Below are positions 60,188 to 64,000 of a DNA stretch of 64,000 nucleotides, piece by piece (within the stretch, counting starts at the first letter, position 1; every line of letters starts with the position of its first letter). The stretch covers positions 1 to 64,000 of the forward strand of contig JANQJU010000061.1 in the NCBI GenBank assembly GCA_028281495.1. The letters run 5' to 3'. Both the position numbers and the translations under genes were made by a program. Source of the DNA: SAR324 cluster bacterium. Its GTDB lineage: Bacteria > SAR324 > NAC60-12. The notes beneath the pieces were generated by a model that worked only from the letters and a program-made list of their open reading frames with translations, was not told where the DNA came from and searched no databases.

Positions 60188-60408
60188 ATATTTAATTCGT
60201 CTAAAATTGAGTTCTAAACCTTAGACGGGTAGTTTTTAGTTAGCGGCTGAATTGCACTGGTGTATGTGCTAGTCTTATCCCCATCAGTTAATACTGTTTT
60301 GAAGAGGAGAGTTTTCACACTATTTCATTTTCCAACCAGATGTGTCGGCTCCTCCTAATATGTTTTCCTCCGAAATCGGTAGCGTGTGAAAGGATGAAGT
60401 GCCAATAA

Positions 60409-60598
60409 GGGCATGTTTCATTGTTCCTAACAGTTTGAGAGAATATCGAACACTCAGATTCTGCTCAAACCCAGTATTTTCAAGGAATTGATCATTTTAG
60501 ACTGATTCTAAACTGTTAGCTATCTCGTAATCTACTGAAATTACTATAGAAAATAGCCGAAACACGGGTGTTTTTTAGGGGCTATCTGAAACATGCCC
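60409..60598. mobile_element. 190-bp MITE-like element with 12-bp terminal inverted repeats
   Basis: Ends GGGCATGTTTCA and TGAAACATGCCC are perfect inverted repeats, flanked by the direct repeat CAATAA (60403-60408 and 60599-60604). Internal AACAGTTT and AAACTGTT are also inverted. No gene inside. It differs in ends and target duplication from the 60040 element, so another transposase mobilised it. Confidence 0.75.
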
Positions 60599-60604
60599 CA
60601 ATAA

Positions 60605-60852
60605 GTTATTCGATGAATTTCCTCTCCTGGAAAAAAGATACATGGATCACCATATTTGGACAGGTGCTTATTTTTGCGTCACCGATGGGAATTTGACCAA
60701 AGAGATGAGCCTGTAATACTTGGAGCATCATTTCGACGCCAATCTCAATGACTACTTTGACGTAGAGTAGTCTAAAGTGACGACTGGCTTTAGCTGGTGA
60801 ATTATACTTTAAGTACTTAACCCAAACCTACTAACTTTAGTCAGTGCATCGT
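60605..60852. other. Spacer, nothing clear
   Basis: About 250 bases downstream of the carbamoyltransferase gene without a convincing gene or repeat. Confidence 0.4.
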
Positions 60853-63273
60853 TTAGTTAAAAACTCTCCAAACTAAAAAAGGGATATGGTTGCATTGAAA
60901 TGCTTTACGAACAAATTTCCAATGATTAGACATAATATTTGACGAAATAATAACAAAAACATTTCGCTTTATTTCTAAAACTTGTTTTAGAATTTTATCT
61001 TCTTGCTCTGATGGTGAGTCTTCATCCGCTAATTCAAAAGTACATACGTCTAATTTTAATTCTTGAAAATATGTGAGAATTACTTCTTCTTCTTTTGAAT
61101 AACACCATAATAAAGTTTGACGTTGACATGTAAGTTTTAAGATATTTTCCCGATGTCTTTCAACCAAATATACAAAATCCCTAAGTACAACTCGGTTTAC
61201 CAACATACGGTCATCCAAAACCAGTATCTTCCCCGAAAAATTATGCTTTTTGAGTGCTTTTATATAAGGTAAATCTTGAAGAGGAAATAGGCTAACTATA
61301 TTGGCCGACTTTATTAAATGAGTATCACAATATTTTATCTTAGATGGTAGAACAACTTCATAACCTATTTTTAACCATTTCAAGAGTGTTTTTAACCTTG
61401 AAAAAATTAACTGATGATGACTTGATGCAGGTTCTAGGATGAATGTATTCCTATCAGTTCTAAAGTAGTGATCGAGGAGAGCAATTACTTTGCATTTTTC
61501 TAAGGCCTCTCCGAGGGAAGCACTAATCTTTGGTTTGGTTTTTATAATCATATCCTCAATAACAAGTTCATCTATCGGCATTAGTAAAAAATTGCGAATA
61601 GCTTCCAACGGATGTTGAACAATTGGTTCAGCGTTTTGATTGAACGAAGTATTGAGAATTAGAGGTACTCCTGCCAAATGATTGTAATTCTTCAATAAAT
61701 TATAATATTTATTGGATGATTCATAAGAAACAGTTTGAAAGCGTGATGTCCCATCAACATGTAGAATTGCCGGGACGTTGTTTTGTTTAGCAGATTTGAC
61801 TAGTGTTGATATAATCATAAATGGGGAATCAATGGATGAGTCCACATATGCGTTATAACATTCCTTAAGAATTGAAGGAGCAAATGGTCGCCAAGTATGC
61901 CTGGATTTAATCGAGTTAAGCCGAAATTTATTAAACATTGCGGTAGAATTAGCGAGTAAACTACGTCCGCCCAATGATCTAGGTCCAACTTCAGCAGCGC
62001 CTTGAAACCAAGCAATTACTTTATCTTGAACCAGACTTTTTGAAGTATCGTTCTCAATTTGTTCACTTACTTTATAGGTTATATTGACTAAATCTAAATA
62101 AAATCGAACTTCAGAAGCTGAATAACTAACTCCCAACTGAGCACTATTCATACGCCAACGATTTAAAGCTAGATCATGTGTTTTATAATATTGGACAAGC
62201 GCGGCTCCAAGCGAGCTTCCACCATCATTTGCAGAAGGCTGAATCCAAATATCATCAAATATGGCTCTGTCCACGAGCTTTCCATTTGCCGAACAATTCT
62301 GAATTACTCCACCAGCTAAGCATAACTGATTTTGTTTAGTAATTGCTTTTGCTTGCCGAACAATCTTTATTATACACTCTTCAGTTATTTTCTGTATAGT
62401 AGCAGCAACATCAGCATGGAATTGAGTTAGTTGGTCAGATGGATGTCTTGCTTCTTTGCCAAACACTTCTTCTATGAGATTCATTGCATATTCAGAATAC
62501 ATATCGGACCAATGAATCAATGGCTTTTTAAAACGGAACAAGGTTTCCTGATCACAATGAACAAGTTCTTCGTATAATAAATCTTCGTATCGCGGCATCC
62601 CGTAGGCAGCAAGACCCATTGTCTGCCCTTCTTCAAGTCCAATAAAATTACTAAAAAGCCAATAAAAATTACCTAAAGAATGCGGCAACTCGACTTGTTT
62701 ATGAAGATGAATGCCCTTTTTTGAAGCTGACCAAATAGTTATTGTTTCTAATCGTCCTGCTCCATCAATGACAACAATTGCAGCTGATTCAAAAGGCGAT
62801 GGGTAAAATGCGCTGGCAGCATGACAAAGATGATGGTTGTAACTAAAAGTCTCTGCAAATGGAAATAGACTTTCCAAATGATCTTTCAACGTTTCAAATT
62901 CTGTATCTAACCCGAAGCCCGAAGTTGGAGAATGATACATTGGACTTCCACAATATGCTTGTATTTCTTCAAACACTCTCAAACCAAACTCTTTTTTTAC
63001 ATTTTCATAGCAATGCTCTCTCAACTGGTTTGATAGTTCATTTTCTAATTCAAAGCTATATACCAATTTTTTAATTTGTTTTTTTGAAATCTTTTTTTTA
63101 TCCAATAAGTATTCTAGAGAATAGATAGACCCAAAATTTGAGTGTTTTTCTCGATTAAACCTCTCCTCCTCTAGTTGATAGATAGGAAATCCGTTGCAAT
63201 CGAGTAAACAAAAGCTAGAATCGTGACCAGGATTAATGCCCAATATTAAATCATTAGAATGAAGTTGTTGCAT
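60853..63273 (-). CDS. NodU-type carbamoyltransferase with extra C-terminal domain
   Basis: 806 residues. Residues about 10-590 carry the carbamoyltransferase family motifs: INPGHDSSF, YNHHLCHAASAFYPSPF, VVIDGAGRLET, LCLAGGVIQNCSANGKL, GPRSLGGRSLL, TWRPFAPSIL and LNTSFNQNAEPIV. It would transfer a carbamoyl group from carbamoyl phosphate to a sugar or alcohol. About 215 further residues (from LLDHYFRTDRNTFILEPASS) form an alpha-beta domain not found in NodU, perhaps Rossmann-like. It lies next to a glycosyltransferase gene, so a surface glycan or natural-product substrate is likely. Confidence 0.8.
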   Translation of the reverse strand: MQQLHSNDLILGINPGHDSSFCLLDCNGFPIYQLEEERFNREKHSNFGSIYSLEYLLDKKKISKKQIKKLVYSFELENELSNQLREHCYENVKKEFGLRVFEEIQAYCGSPMYHSPTSGFGLDTEFETLKDHLESLFPFAETFSYNHHLCHAASAFYPSPFESAAIVVIDGAGRLETITIWSASKKGIHLHKQVELPHSLGNFYWLFSNFIGLEEGQTMGLAAYGMPRYEDLLYEELVHCDQETLFRFKKPLIHWSDMYSEYAMNLIEEVFGKEARHPSDQLTQFHADVAATIQKITEECIIKIVRQAKAITKQNQLCLAGGVIQNCSANGKLVDRAIFDDIWIQPSANDGGSSLGAALVQYYKTHDLALNRWRMNSAQLGVSYSASEVRFYLDLVNITYKVSEQIENDTSKSLVQDKVIAWFQGAAEVGPRSLGGRSLLANSTAMFNKFRLNSIKSRHTWRPFAPSILKECYNAYVDSSIDSPFMIISTLVKSAKQNNVPAILHVDGTSRFQTVSYESSNKYYNLLKNYNHLAGVPLILNTSFNQNAEPIVQHPLEAIRNFLLMPIDELVIEDMIIKTKPKISASLGEALEKCKVIALLDHYFRTDRNTFILEPASSHHQLIFSRLKTLLKWLKIGYEVVLPSKIKYCDTHLIKSANIVSLFPLQDLPYIKALKKHNFSGKILVLDDRMLVNRVVLRDFVYLVERHRENILKLTCQRQTLLWCYSKEEEVILTYFQELKLDVCTFELADEDSPSEQEDKILKQVLEIKRNVFVIISSNIMSNHWKFVRKAFQCNHIPFLVWRVFN

Positions 63274-63319
63274 TGCAATTTGTATTTGTAATAAAAGTTA
63301 GAAGAAGACTATTGTTTTG

Positions 63320-64000
63320 TTAAAGAAACATCAGTGATGGATGGGGAATCGGAGCCAGTTCATGGTACAAATTATTATGAATTAGGAAGGGGTTTGGAAC
63401 AATATCAGGCCGATCTTCAAATAATACATCTGGGAAATGCCACCAAGGTCCACTGGCTTTGAAATCTTTCTTATTTGGAACATCGGTTACAGTCAACTTA
63501 CCTGCTCTACCAAAAGTAGATGAATCCAAACTAGAACGTTCTAGCATAGTCATATGGTATATAGGGGATTCCAAAACTTGCATTGTCGATAACTCACCTT
63601 GGCTCGCAACAACACCATTTTTATATCGCAGGAACAAATCTGGAAATTCACCATACCAGAGAATATCATGTTTTCTTCGAAATACCTTTGCTGTGAATGC
63701 TCCGACTTTTCCAGCAATTTTAAAATTTCCCTCATCTAGCCCAAGGTACCCCAACCGTGGAAATGGTATAAAATAATGTGCAACCAGAATATCTTTCGAT
63801 GAGTCCAAAATTCTATATGCTATTTCAGACCAGATTGGCCCCGGCCAAATTTCATCTCCATCAACTATCGCAAACCAATCGGTAACAGTTGCCTTTATCA
63901 TATCATTATGGAGGTCTTTAAATTCCTCAGGATGTATTTTTCCACATTGTACAAACTGGATATCGGGTGAATTAATTTCTTCTATGATTTGCAATGTGTA
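63320..64000 (-). CDS. Family-2-like glycosyltransferase (5' end beyond window)
   Basis: About 225 residues visible, C-terminal part of the protein. A D-x-D-like WFAIVDGDEIWPGP and the later GEFPDLFLRYKNG, PWWHFPDV fit a GT2-type fold as used in glycan synthesis. The frame stays open to the window edge, so the start lies outside. It precedes the carbamoyltransferase gene on the same strand by about 45 bases and is probably in its operon. Confidence 0.6.
   Translation of the reverse strand, partial: YTLQIIEEINSPDIQFVQCGKIHPEEFKDLHNDMIKATVTDWFAIVDGDEIWPGPIWSEIAYRILDSSKDILVAHYFIPFPRLGYLGLDEGNFKIAGKVGAFTAKVFRRKHDILWYGEFPDLFLRYKNGVVASQGELSTMQVLESPIYHMTMLERSSLDSSTFGRAGKLTVTDVPNKKDFKASGPWWHFPDVLFEDRPDIVPNPFLIHNNLYHELAPIPHPSLMFL

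Overview
The window comes from a Gram-negative bacterium: there are lipoprotein signals, a T2SS pseudopilin-like domain and MotA-type membrane proteins. I cannot name the species. No rRNA, intact tRNA or core housekeeping operon is visible. Almost everything looks like accessory DNA: seven recombinase or transposase genes, two 3'-half tRNA fragments acting as attachment sites, a relaxase, coupling proteins, defence genes, miniature inverted-repeat elements and many small unknown genes. Base composition shifts from moderately GC-rich (12-46 kb) to clearly AT-rich (17-22 kb and 56.8-64 kb), which suggests several separate acquisitions.

Layout. 0-3.5 kb: antitoxin-like small genes, a catalytic-domain-only tyrosine recombinase and a large DUF1554-type surface lipoprotein. 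3.5-5.4 kb: a tRNA-Pro 3' fragment with integrase arm-like repeats, then an integrase and an excisionase. 5.9-10.2 kb: an internally shortened solute-binding protein, a DUF7003 protein, a bacterial serpin and a small phage/plasmid-type paralogue family. 10.1-12.2 kb: two XerC/D-like recombinases around a tRNA-Asn 3' fragment, probably the left end of a mobilizable element running to the right. 12.2-28 kb: this element's backbone (Toprim primase-like protein, DUF2958 proteins, an OmpR-family regulator, a probable oriT, MobC-like and relaxase proteins, a VirD4/TraG coupling protein, RadC), with a complete Qat anti-phage system (qatABCD) inserted between relaxase and coupling protein. 28-35.4 kb: a second small recombinase, then a minus-strand series of about eleven short genes including a DNA adenine methylase. 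35.4-46.2 kb: an ankyrin-repeat protein, tandem hairpin repeats and a plus-strand operon of membrane proteins, a VWA protein, a TraD-like ATPase with a Ser-rich domain and a replication-relaxation protein. 46.2-54.2 kb: a membrane gene cluster centred on two MotA-FliG fusion proteins. 55-56.7 kb: an interrupted IS1182-type transposase. 56.8-64 kb: a NACHT NTPase, a GNAT-like protein, two miniature elements with target-site duplications, a NodU-type carbamoyltransferase and a glycosyltransferase cut by the window edge.

Three things stand out. First, the 46-54 kb cluster joins a flagellar stator-type (MotA) domain and a rotor-type (FliG C-terminal) domain in one polypeptide, twice and in opposite order, beside GspG-like proteins rebuilt as polytopic membrane proteins. 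Second, the small-gene series carries four copies of a roughly 110-nt 5' leader with compensatory base changes, and both DUF2958 genes share a different structured leader. Third, CTTAAAA direct repeats with an 11-bp period lie at four sites in the mobilizable element, one of them in front of its own OmpR-family regulator, which suggests a regulon controlling mobilization.
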